From Paenibacillus whitsoniae (lineage in GTDB: Bacteria > Bacillota > Bacilli > Paenibacillales > NBRC-103111), in assembly GCF_003955665.1 (NCBI RefSeq), contig NZ_RXHU01000107.1:1-44865 (forward strand): a stretch of DNA of 44,865 nucleotides, read 5' to 3'. The notes under the pieces were generated by a model. The model ran no database searches, was not told where the DNA came from, and saw only the letters and a list, made by a program, of their open reading frames with translations. Position 1 is the first letter of the stretch. Each line of letters begins with the position of its first letter. A program made the translations under genes and the position numbers. Shown here piece after piece: positions 9,361 to 16,318 of the stretch.

Positions 9361-10458
9361 ATGGGCATGCACTTACCCAAATGGTTGCCTGTACAGAGCC
9401 TGCTGCTTGCTCTTAGCTGTCTATTGCTTCCCTTCGGGGTGCAGGCGGAGACATCCAAACCTTCGGCCAGCTATACGGTTACTGTCTCGAACGACAAACC
9501 GGCGATAGGTGAAACGCTGGAAGTCCGTGTGCAGGGCAGCAATCTGAACGATGTCTATGCGTTTGAAATCAATTTGTCCTATGATGCCGACGTTTTAACC
9601 TTCATGAATGCGAAGTCGGAATGGCCTGGTTTCTCGATTCCGCCCATCGTGACGGACAACCATGTTCAGCTTGCCCACACCTTGGTTGGGAAAAAGCCGG
9701 GGCTCTCCGACAGTCAGACTTTCATGACGCTTCGCTTTAAAACTGCTCATTACGGAAAAGCCGAGCTTGTTCTCCAAAGCGTGAAAACCGTTGATTCCAA
9801 GTTGGCCAGCGCTTCCGTTTCCCTTTCACAACAGGTAATGCTGACTGTAAAAAGCCCCTTTGCGTTCGATGATCTGGAAGGCTTTGAATGGGGAATTCCA
9901 GCCATTGAAGCGCTTGCGGCCAAAGGTATAATTAACGGAACGGGTGATCGTACGTTCAGTCCAGGCAGCTCGATTTCTCGCGCGGATTACGTCGTGATGC
10001 TGATGAGAGCTTTAGGCGTCAAGGAAGCGGCAAGCACTGAGGCAACTGCAGGAGTAGAAGCGGGAGTGATGTTCGATGATGTGCCGGGCGATGCCTACTA
10101 TGCGGAAGCAGTTGCTGCTGCCAAGCAGCTGGGCATTGTGCAAGGCGACGAGCATGGAGTCTTTCATCCAGCAGCTCCAGTGACGCGAGAGGACATGATT
10201 GTGCTTGCAGATCGAACGCTGCATGCGGTGAAGGCGTCTGCGCCAACAATGGCAGATGGCGCCACATCGTTGGCATCGTATCTCGACGCGGATGCCATAT
10301 CGGACTATGCGCGCGCTAGCGTCGAGGCATTTGTCGGACTCGATCTGATCCACGGCTATGACGACGGATTATGGCCTCAAGCGCGATCCAATCGGGCGCA
10401 GGCGGCCGTGCTGCTGTATAATATTCTTGTCAAATTCATGAAAATAAGCGGTAGTTAG
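9361..10458 (+). CDS. Cohesin-SLH anchoring protein (scaffoldin-like)
   Basis: Exported protein of 365 residues. ATG 9361 sits 4 nt after AGGAGG; ATG 9367 is also possible. A signal peptide (LPKWLPVQSLLLALSCLLLPFGVQAE) is followed by one cohesin domain (~36-163) with the typical strand pattern GETLEVRV..NL.DVYAFEINLSYDADVLTF and a matching second half. Three SLH motifs complete it (~165-215, ~235-285, ~295-360; HGYDDGLW in the last). Cohesin plus SLH is the layout of anchoring scaffoldins that hold dockerin proteins on the cell wall in cellulosome-forming clostridia. Here only one cohesin is present. The gene follows a dockerin-bearing protein at a distance of 88 nt on the same strand, which supports a pairwise complex. 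Binding itself is inferred. Confidence 0.87.
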   Translation: MGMHLPKWLPVQSLLLALSCLLLPFGVQAETSKPSASYTVTVSNDKPAIGETLEVRVQGSNLNDVYAFEINLSYDADVLTFMNAKSEWPGFSIPPIVTDNHVQLAHTLVGKKPGLSDSQTFMTLRFKTAHYGKAELVLQSVKTVDSKLASASVSLSQQVMLTVKSPFAFDDLEGFEWGIPAIEALAAKGIINGTGDRTFSPGSSISRADYVVMLMRALGVKEAASTEATAGVEAGVMFDDVPGDAYYAEAVAAAKQLGIVQGDEHGVFHPAAPVTREDMIVLADRTLHAVKASAPTMADGATSLASYLDADAISDYARASVEAFVGLDLIHGYDDGLWPQARSNRAQAAVLLYNILVKFMKISGS

Positions 10459-10639
10459 TTGGAAAATAGCGGCATTACGCTCACGATTCGAGCCGACTTG
10501 TGTTAGAATGGAGAAATTGAAATCTTAGTAGCTGTTTAGGTATTAGGGTGGGCTGGCATACGTCTCCCACTCTCTCCACCTCGACAGGGATCTGAGCATT
10601 TACTAAATCTTACAGACTAACTCATGAGGTGAACCAGGC

Positions 10640-12574
10640 TTGTATTTGCAAACATCACGAAGACGCTCCGCACGGCAAGTGCTCCCCGTGCGGCTTATGC
10701 TAGCTTTAGCCCGGAATGGACTTCTCATTTGGACGTTCGCCGCGATCCTGCTCAAATCGCAGCTGCTCCTGGCTGCGCTGCATGCGCCGGACAACCGGGG
10801 GCTCAGCATTTCCAACATGTATTTTACGGTGCCTCCGGTACTCTCTCATCTGATGTTTATCGTATTCTGGATCGCGATCGGCCTTTTCTTTCGCAGCCGT
10901 GGACGCCGGATCTACCTGTTAGCGTTCAACATATTGTTCAGCATCGGGCTAATGTGCGATCTCATTTATTATCGCGCCTATGCGGCGTTCCTATCGCTGC
11001 GCTTTGTACTGCATCCCGCCGGTTTCAACCCGCTCGGACTTCATTTATGGTCCTATGTCCGGCTGTTCGACCTGTGGTTTGCCGCCGATCTGCTCGTGCT
11101 CGCGATCTATGGACTGTTCCGCCTTCGTGGACGCAGCAGCTACAGCGGCGGTTACGGCGGGCGGAACGGCTATGGCAGCAGCTACGGTTACTCCGGCTAC
11201 TCAACGCGGACGGATGGCAAGCGTCGTCGGCCGGTGCTGGCTGTCGTGCTGATGCTGCTTGCGGCGGGTGTCGTCGAAACGGAGCACTATCGCATCGACG
11301 TGAAGAATGTTACGAACGGCCAGATGCTGTTCTTCAATTTGAGCTGGGCGCCGTTTCAGTCAATGTCGGATATGTCGCCGATCGGCTACCATCTCTACGA
11401 CGGGCTTCGCCTGTTCGGCTCGAACAAGTTGAAGTCGCTGACCTCGCAGGAAGACGGGGAAATTAAAGCGTGGCTCAGCGCCAACAACGAACATTTGCCC
11501 GACAACGCCTACAAAGGCAAGTTTCAAGGCAAAAACCTGTTCGTCATTCAAGTCGAATCACTGGAAGCTTTTGTTCTGAATCAAAAAGTGAACGGTCAGG
11601 AAATTACGCCGAATCTGAACCGTTTGATGGGGAATTCGCTGTATTTTTCGAATTTCTATGAGCAAGTGAATAACGGGACGTCCTCGGACAGCGATCTGAT
11701 GACGACGACATCGACGTATCCGATCCGGTATGGCGCGAACTTTTTCCGCTATCCGACAAATACGTACCATTCCCTCCCGAATCTGATGGCTGGACTGGGG
11801 TATCAGACCGTTTCCACGCATTCCGAGCCGGCGGGCAGCTGGAACTGGGTGGAAGCGCACCATAGCATCGGCTACCAGACGAGCTGGGATCTGCGTCAAT
11901 ACAAGGTGGATGACGTCGTAGGTCTCGGTCTTTCCGATGAATCCTATCTCCGTCAGCTTGGGGAGAAAGTGGGTTCGCTGCAGCAGCCGTTCCTGCTGCA
12001 CGTCATTACGCTGTCCAGTCACGGGCCGTTTGATATGCCGAAGGCGACCAAGGAACTACAGCTCGACCCGGCGTTCGACAGCTCCATTATGGGAGCGTAT
12101 TTCCAGGCGATTCATTACACGGATAAGCAGATCGGCGCCTTTTTGGATAAATTGCAGCAGCTTGGATTGTTGGAGCAATCGGTGGTTGCGATCTACGGAG
12201 ATCATACCGGTGTGCATAAGTATTACCAGGATCAAGTGGACGCGATGCCCCCTATGGAGAATGAAGCTTGGCGCACGCATTCGTTGAAGCTGCCGTTTAT
12301 GGTCTATCAGCCAGGATTGGAAGGGGAAACCATTCCAACGGTTGGGGGTCAGATCGACACCTTGCCGACGCTGGCGTACTTAATGGGGGTCGATCCGAGC
12401 GCTTTTGCAGAGACGGCGATGGGAAAAGTACTCCTGAATACGCAGCGTGACTATACGATGCTGAATGACGGCACGATCGTGGGCACACCGCCGACGGAAG
12501 CGGACAAACAGCATCTGCTCAGCGCGTTTCATATCGCGGATCTGATCCACGAAAGCGATTATTTCGCGGAATAA
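10640..12574 (+). CDS. LTA synthase-family phosphoglycerol transferase (membrane sulfatase fold)
   Basis: Membrane enzyme of 644 residues, expected to transfer glycerol-phosphate from phosphatidylglycerol to build or prime lipoteichoic acid outside the membrane. The start is a TTG with GAGGTGA 7 nt upstream. About five N-terminal membrane helices (within 22-215) precede the extracellular sulfatase-type domain. Recognisable active-site features are VESLEAF (E306, metal), NNGTSSDSD with the likely catalytic Thr347, TLSSHGPF, and GDHTGVH (D521-H522, metal). An unusual Gly/Ser/Tyr-rich stretch (~164-192) lies in the predicted cytoplasmic loop before the last helix. It could be LtaS itself or one of the LtaS paralogues (YfnI/YqgS/YvgJ type); sequence alone does not decide. 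The 180 nt upstream show no clear promoter. Confidence 0.88.
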   Translation: MYLQTSRRRSARQVLPVRLMLALARNGLLIWTFAAILLKSQLLLAALHAPDNRGLSISNMYFTVPPVLSHLMFIVFWIAIGLFFRSRGRRIYLLAFNILFSIGLMCDLIYYRAYAAFLSLRFVLHPAGFNPLGLHLWSYVRLFDLWFAADLLVLAIYGLFRLRGRSSYSGGYGGRNGYGSSYGYSGYSTRTDGKRRRPVLAVVLMLLAAGVVETEHYRIDVKNVTNGQMLFFNLSWAPFQSMSDMSPIGYHLYDGLRLFGSNKLKSLTSQEDGEIKAWLSANNEHLPDNAYKGKFQGKNLFVIQVESLEAFVLNQKVNGQEITPNLNRLMGNSLYFSNFYEQVNNGTSSDSDLMTTTSTYPIRYGANFFRYPTNTYHSLPNLMAGLGYQTVSTHSEPAGSWNWVEAHHSIGYQTSWDLRQYKVDDVVGLGLSDESYLRQLGEKVGSLQQPFLLHVITLSSHGPFDMPKATKELQLDPAFDSSIMGAYFQAIHYTDKQIGAFLDKLQQLGLLEQSVVAIYGDHTGVHKYYQDQVDAMPPMENEAWRTHSLKLPFMVYQPGLEGETIPTVGGQIDTLPTLAYLMGVDPSAFAETAMGKVLLNTQRDYTMLNDGTIVGTPPTEADKQHLLSAFHIADLIHESDYFAE

Positions 12575-12584
12575 ATAAGGTTTG

Positions 12585-12618
12585 ATAAGTCCTTCGGTGC
12601 GCCGAAGGGCTTATTTTA
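12585..12618 (+). terminator. Rho-independent terminator after LTA synthase-like gene
   Basis: A 13-bp stem ATAAGTCCTTCGG / CCGAAGGGCTTAT (one T-G pair) around a TGCG loop, followed by TTTTA, 10 nt after the stop codon. Confidence 0.88.
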
Positions 12619-12774
12619 ATGGTTTTGGTGAAGACGCAGCTAAAATAAAACCCATCTGCAAAAAAGTGTATGAACTTAGTGTATTCGTGCATGGGCAGCG
12701 CTCAAGCAATCGGCTAACATAACAGATTTTCTAACTCAATAGGCTGCATTCCTATCTATGGCGCATCTATTTTG

Positions 12775-12783
12775 TGGTATAAT
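12775..12783 (+). promoter_or_regulatory. Extended -10 promoter for the small-gene pair
   Basis: TGG-TATAAT (12775-12783) is a perfect extended -10 element; no good -35 is seen. It lies about 80 nt before the 66-codon gene. The predicted leader contains an 8-codon mini-ORF (12830-12853, ATG to TAA) embedded in a short TGACC/GGTCA dyad. Confidence 0.55.
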
Positions 12784-12863
12784 GGAAATAAATTATGCTA
12801 AGAGCCCTACGCTGTTTGGAGTTGAAGTGATGACCGAACTGTTAGGTCAGTAACAAGTACGAT

Positions 12864-13064
12864 ATGGCAAAGCGCAGCCTGTACTACTCGGCGAAACTGT
12901 ACGAGGACATTTTGATATTTAACTGTATGATGAATGAGCGGTTTCATCATATTTTTCATATGAAGGAAATCCATACGGGCGAGCTGCTCATCGACGATAT
13001 TGAAATTTTGAAGAAGGAAGAGAAGAAGCATTCTATCTATGTAAGGTGGCTGACAACCCAGTGA
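12864..13064 (+). CDS. Small hypothetical protein (66 aa), first of a coupled pair
   Basis: I do not recognise a family. The product is soluble, charged, with a helical lysine/glutamate-rich second half (DDIEILKKEEKKHS) and no signal peptide or membrane segment. Support for reality comes from the following gene: its GTG start overlaps this stop codon by 4 nt (GTGA), the usual sign of translational coupling. The extended -10 promoter upstream fits this gene. The ribosome binding site before the ATG is weak (AAGTACG), so start choice is uncertain. Confidence 0.6.
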   Translation: MAKRSLYYSAKLYEDILIFNCMMNERFHHIFHMKEIHTGELLIDDIEILKKEEKKHSIYVRWLTTQ

Positions 13065-13231
13065 ACACTTGTCCAACATGTCGAAAACCGACCGATCTTC
13101 ATTTGCAGCGCTGCAAGCATTGCGGATGTGTGCTTCCCTACACGGTCGCCGAAAAATTCGACCTTATGGCCGCTTCTATCGAGCAGGCGCTTAAGGAAGA
13201 GCTAGCTTTTAGAAGGAAACGGAAGCAATAG
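13061..13231 (+). CDS. Small zinc-ribbon protein (56 aa), second of a coupled pair
   Basis: The N-terminus carries CPTC and CKHC pairs (residues ~4-21), a compact zinc-ribbon, followed by a helical basic tail (EELAFRRKRKQ). The GTG at 13061 is chosen because AAGGTGG lies 11 nt upstream inside the preceding gene and the start overlaps that gene's stop as GTGA; a GTG at 13046 would place the Shine-Dalgarno over the start. Such small ribbons often bind RNA or ribosomes or act as assembly partners, but nothing here identifies a partner beyond the coupled 66-residue protein. Confidence 0.68.
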   Translation: MNTCPTCRKPTDLHLQRCKHCGCVLPYTVAEKFDLMAASIEQALKEELAFRRKRKQ

Positions 13232-13242
13232 AGAATAACAAA

Positions 13243-13291
13243 AAAAACCAATGGCTTTGCGAATTGCTTTCGCGGAGCTCTTGGTTTTTCT
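13243..13291. terminator. Bidirectional terminator between convergent genes
   Basis: AAAAAACCAATGGCT pairs imperfectly with AGCTCTTGGTTTTTC, with A-rich sequence on the left and T-rich on the right. It can serve the zinc-ribbon operon (+) and the convergent gene ending at 13353 (-). Confidence 0.7.
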
Positions 13292-13352
13292 TCGTTCACA
13301 GAAGGGGACGAATCCCCCGCTAAACGGATGTGCGCAGTGTGTACGTGACCGC

Positions 13353-14081
13353 CTAGTCCGTCACCTTTTGCATTTTCGCCGGATTGTTGATTTTGTACGG
13401 GACAGGGTGCTTGGCAAGCTTTTTGGCCACGATCTTGCATTCGAAGGTAAGCGTGTCGCCGACGGCAAGCTCCAGTTTCTTCAACGTGTTGCTGTAGCTG
13501 GACCAGGCGGTTCCGATCTCCATGTCCGGATCGAGAATGGACACGGCTTCATAAATGATGACTTCGTCGTCCGTTTCGGTAAAATGGTTCGGCACTGTCG
13601 CAAACTCGGTAATCGTCGCCTTCATTTTGACCTTTTCTTCGGGGAGCTGAAGCTTGGCGGCTTTTTCCTTCTTGGGCTTGCTCTCTTTCGGCGCAGCCGC
13701 TTTTTTAGGCTTCTCCTTCTCAGGAGCCGGCTTAGGCGCTTCGGCCTCATCGGTTAGAGCTTGCTCCGCTTCTTCAGCAGCAGTCCCATCCTCGGATGCT
13801 GTCGCGTTTCGCTGGCCAAAACTTGCCGCTTGCATCTCCTTCAGATACGAAGGATGGATGCAGTGCAGTTGGTTCGAATCCAGTTCGATCACGGCTGTCA
13901 TGGCATCGACATAGCCGACAATCGAGCAGGTGAGGCTGACGTTGCTCCTTTTGTAATAAAACGTCTTGGCTTTCGTCGCTTTCTCGGAAATGAGTCCCCA
14001 CACTTTGCATTGTTGCGTCAGCTCGGCTTCCTCTTCAAACCGGGTGAAGCTGGCGGGTTGTATGGCGAAGGCATAGTCCAT
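13353..14081 (-). CDS. Hypothetical two-domain protein with a charged Ala/Lys/Pro/Glu linker
   Basis: 242 residues, cytoplasmic by appearance. Residues ~1-90 look like a compact beta-rich domain (VSLTCSIVGYVDAMTAVIELDSNQLHCIHPSYLKEM). Residues ~95-150 are a low-complexity linker (AEAPKPAPEKEKPKKAAAPKES and similar). Residues ~152-242 are a second beta-rich domain ending in NNPAKMQKVTD. No catalytic motif is visible and I do not recognise the family. It is followed on the left by the convergent terminator. The gene lies 38 nt downstream of the 61-residue gene on the same strand, so the two may be co-transcribed. Confidence 0.75.
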   Translation of the reverse strand: MDYAFAIQPASFTRFEEEAELTQQCKVWGLISEKATKAKTFYYKRSNVSLTCSIVGYVDAMTAVIELDSNQLHCIHPSYLKEMQAASFGQRNATASEDGTAAEEAEQALTDEAEAPKPAPEKEKPKKAAAPKESKPKKEKAAKLQLPEEKVKMKATITEFATVPNHFTETDDEVIIYEAVSILDPDMEIGTAWSSYSNTLKKLELAVGDTLTFECKIVAKKLAKHPVPYKINNPAKMQKVTD

Positions 14082-14119
14082 TGTGCGGTATCAACCTTTC
14101 TATTAAAGTACGGGAATGT

Positions 14120-14305
14120 CTAGGCTTGTTCTTCCTCTAAGCGGAAGTCGTCGGTTTTCTCGCCGTCTTCCCAGATCTCCACGAAGAGCGCGGCGCAATT
14201 CTCGAAGTCGGCAGCTTTGAAACCGAGCGCTTTTTCTTCGTCCGTTCCCACGTAGACATTTTCCATATTCTCCCCGTCAAAGGATAGAATCACATAAATT
14301 TTCAT
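14120..14305 (-). CDS. Small acidic hypothetical protein (61 aa)
   Basis: A 61-residue acidic protein (MKIYVILSFDGENMENVYVGTDEEKA...) with an AAGGAGA ribosome binding site about 11 nt before the ATG. It looks like a small alpha/beta domain. No family is recognised. It lies directly upstream of the 242-residue gene on the same strand and the two may form an operon. The 183 nt between it and the divergent glycosyltransferase gene hold the two divergent promoters, which could not be resolved. Confidence 0.7.
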   Translation of the reverse strand: MKIYVILSFDGENMENVYVGTDEEKALGFKAADFENCAALFVEIWEDGEKTDDFRLEEEQA

Positions 14306-14488
14306 GCTTGTAGCATCTCCTTTCGGGTGTTATCGTTAATTATAGCATACTGAACGAATAATTCGCATGAAGCTCAGACGAATCGTCATATACATCTGTA
14401 GAGCTTGTTGGCTGTGAAAAGGAAGAATGTGTCATCGTATTCGCACAAGAATTCGTAGCAGGGTTGAGGCGAAGGAGGCGTTGTCGAA

Positions 14489-15583
14489 GTGGCAATTGTT
14501 CTGGTCTGTATACTCGGATGCCTGGTTGGTTTTATACTTTTCCGCAAAAATGTGATTCCCCCAAGCGATACGCCTCTCCGGCAGGATCCAAAACTTTCGA
14601 TCATTATTCCCGCTAGAAATGAACAGGAGAACTTGCCTTATCTGCTGCGTTCGCTGCAGCTTCAAACGTTGCAACCTTATGAAGTTATTGTTGTGGACGA
14701 CTTCTCTGAGGATGAGACGAAAGCGATTGCCGAGAGCTTCGGTGTGACCGTCATCGCCAATTCGAGTTTGCCTCCAGGCTGGACGGGGAAAAATTGGGCC
14801 GTCTGGAACGGTTATCAGCATGCAACCGGCGATTTGATCGCTTTTCTTGACGCGGATATTCGGTTTGCTCCCCGTGCCTTGGAATTGCTTGTTCGTGCTC
14901 GTGAGGCGAGCGGCGGCGTTGTGTCCGTCGTCCCTTTTCATTATACCGAGACGTTCAGCGAGCGGCTTGCGCTCATTTTTAATGTGCTGGGCGTCTTTGC
15001 GTTCACATCGCCGTTCGAGAAGGCCAACCCCCGGCAAGGGTTGTACGGCTCCTGCATTTTAACGGCTAGAGATGATTATGAAGCGGTAAAAGGGCATGAA
15101 GGCATTCGCCACGAAATGCTCGACGATCTTAATCTTGGCGCAGCGTATCGCCGGGAAGGCATCCCCGTCACCAACTATATCGGCAAAGATTTGGTGTCAT
15201 TCCGCATGTATCCCGGAGGACTTCGAAGCGCGATCCAGGGCTTCGGCAAAGGCGCCATGCTGGGCACAGCGAAGCTGAGAGGATGGACGACTGCGCTCAT
15301 TGCGCTGTGGGCGATCGGACTGGTGCTTTCCTGCAGCTTCCCCTTCCTGCTGGGGACTTCCTGGGGCTTGCCGTTGCTGATCGGCTACGTATTGTACATG
15401 GTGCAGTTATTTTATTTTGTTAATTCCATAGGGATATTTGGCGTAGCGATGCCGGTGCTGTACGTGATTTCCACGTTGTTTTTCCTCATGGTGATGGGGT
15501 ACTCGATGTTTCAAGTTGTCTTTCTGGGACATGTTGCCTGGAAGGGACGGCAGGTCAAAGTGGGAAGCAGGCGAGAGCTATGA
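14489..15583 (+). CDS. Membrane glycosyltransferase, family GT2 (CrtQ-like)
   Basis: 364 residues, GTG start with GAAGGAGG 10 nt upstream. An N-terminal membrane segment (~2-18) is followed by a GT-A nucleotide-sugar transferase domain: LSIIIPARNEQENLP (37-50), VVDDFSEDET (68-77) and the metal-binding D121-A-D123 in FLDADIRF. Three to four hydrophobic helices lie near the C-terminus (~265-350). The pattern is close to the glycosyl-4,4'-diaponeurosporenoate transferases (CrtQ), which glycosylate a carotenoid acid in staphylococci. No crtM/crtN carotenoid genes are present in the window, so the acceptor may be another lipid. It overlaps the next gene, an acyltransferase, as ATGA, so the pair is translationally coupled. 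Confidence 0.85.
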   Translation: MAIVLVCILGCLVGFILFRKNVIPPSDTPLRQDPKLSIIIPARNEQENLPYLLRSLQLQTLQPYEVIVVDDFSEDETKAIAESFGVTVIANSSLPPGWTGKNWAVWNGYQHATGDLIAFLDADIRFAPRALELLVRAREASGGVVSVVPFHYTETFSERLALIFNVLGVFAFTSPFEKANPRQGLYGSCILTARDDYEAVKGHEGIRHEMLDDLNLGAAYRREGIPVTNYIGKDLVSFRMYPGGLRSAIQGFGKGAMLGTAKLRGWTTALIALWAIGLVLSCSFPFLLGTSWGLPLLIGYVLYMVQLFYFVNSIGIFGVAMPVLYVISTLFFLMVMGYSMFQVVFLGHVAWKGRQVKVGSRREL

Positions 15584-16200
15584 CCGTGCTTTTCTGGACA
15601 TTGTGCGCATTTGTATCAGGCTCATTGATGTTTTCCTATTGGCTCGGGCGGTTGGCGCGTCACAACCTGCGGAGCGTCGGCGACGGGAACCCTGGGGCGC
15701 TTAATCTGTGGCAGGCGGCGGGATATCGGTTAGGGCTTGCCGGAATCGTGCTCGACTTCGGTAAAGGCTATGGGATCTTGCTGGCGGCCAGGCATCTAGG
15801 TGGGTTGGAAGGCTATGCGCTCATTCCGATCGGGCTTGCGCCGATTGTCGGGCATGCGTTCTCGCCTTTTTTGAAGGGCCGGGGCGGCAAGGCGATTGCC
15901 GTCACCTTTGGCGTCTGGAGCGCACTGTCGCGCTTTGAAGTTTCGCTGGCGCTGGCGATCATCCTGGCGATTTCGCAATTGGTCATGAAAATTGTGCATA
16001 AATGGAAGCCGATCCCTTCGCAGATCGACGGCCAGCAAGTGGTGCTTGGCGTGCTCCTGCTCGGCGTTTACTTGCTCGTGCGCGGTGCCCCGGCGGCTTG
16101 GTTCTGGATCTGGGCGGGCAATGCAGCGCTGATTGTGGTAAAGCATCAGAGGGAGCTTCGGGCAGGGATTGGCAAAAAGAAGGAGGAGGCACAGCCGTAA
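15580..16200 (+). CDS. PlsY-like glycerol-3-phosphate acyltransferase family protein
   Basis: 206 residues with about five to six membrane helices. Motif 1 reads GSLMFSYWLGR ... GDGNPGALN (14-42), matching the PlsY signature (G-S-x-x-F-x-Y ... G-S-G-N-P-G-A-T-N) with small changes. Motif 2 is present as VGHAFSPFLKGRGGKAIA, where the His and the GGK loop are conserved, and a third motif (QLVMKIVHKWKP) is poorer. PlsY transfers an acyl group from acyl-phosphate to glycerol-3-phosphate. The coupling to a CrtQ-like glycosyltransferase and the divergence from the canonical motif suggest a dedicated acyltransferase acting on the glycosylated lipid and not the housekeeping enzyme. Confidence 0.82.
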   Translation: MTVLFWTLCAFVSGSLMFSYWLGRLARHNLRSVGDGNPGALNLWQAAGYRLGLAGIVLDFGKGYGILLAARHLGGLEGYALIPIGLAPIVGHAFSPFLKGRGGKAIAVTFGVWSALSRFEVSLALAIILAISQLVMKIVHKWKPIPSQIDGQQVVLGVLLLGVYLLVRGAPAAWFWIWAGNAALIVVKHQRELRAGIGKKKEEAQP

Positions 16201-16217
16201 GGCTGTGTCGTTTTTTG
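16190..16217 (+). terminator. Terminator overlapping the stop codon of the PlsY-like gene
   Basis: CACAGCC-GTAA-GGCTGTG followed by TCGTTTTTT. The TAA stop codon forms most of the loop, so translation to the end would hide the left arm. Confidence 0.85.
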
Positions 16218-16318
16218 TCGGAAATGATTAAATTTCATTTATATTTATTACGCGGAGAGAGCCGCTCCGTTATAATGTTGCTTGTATCATACATTCGAAG
16301 ATTAACGGAGGAGAAACA

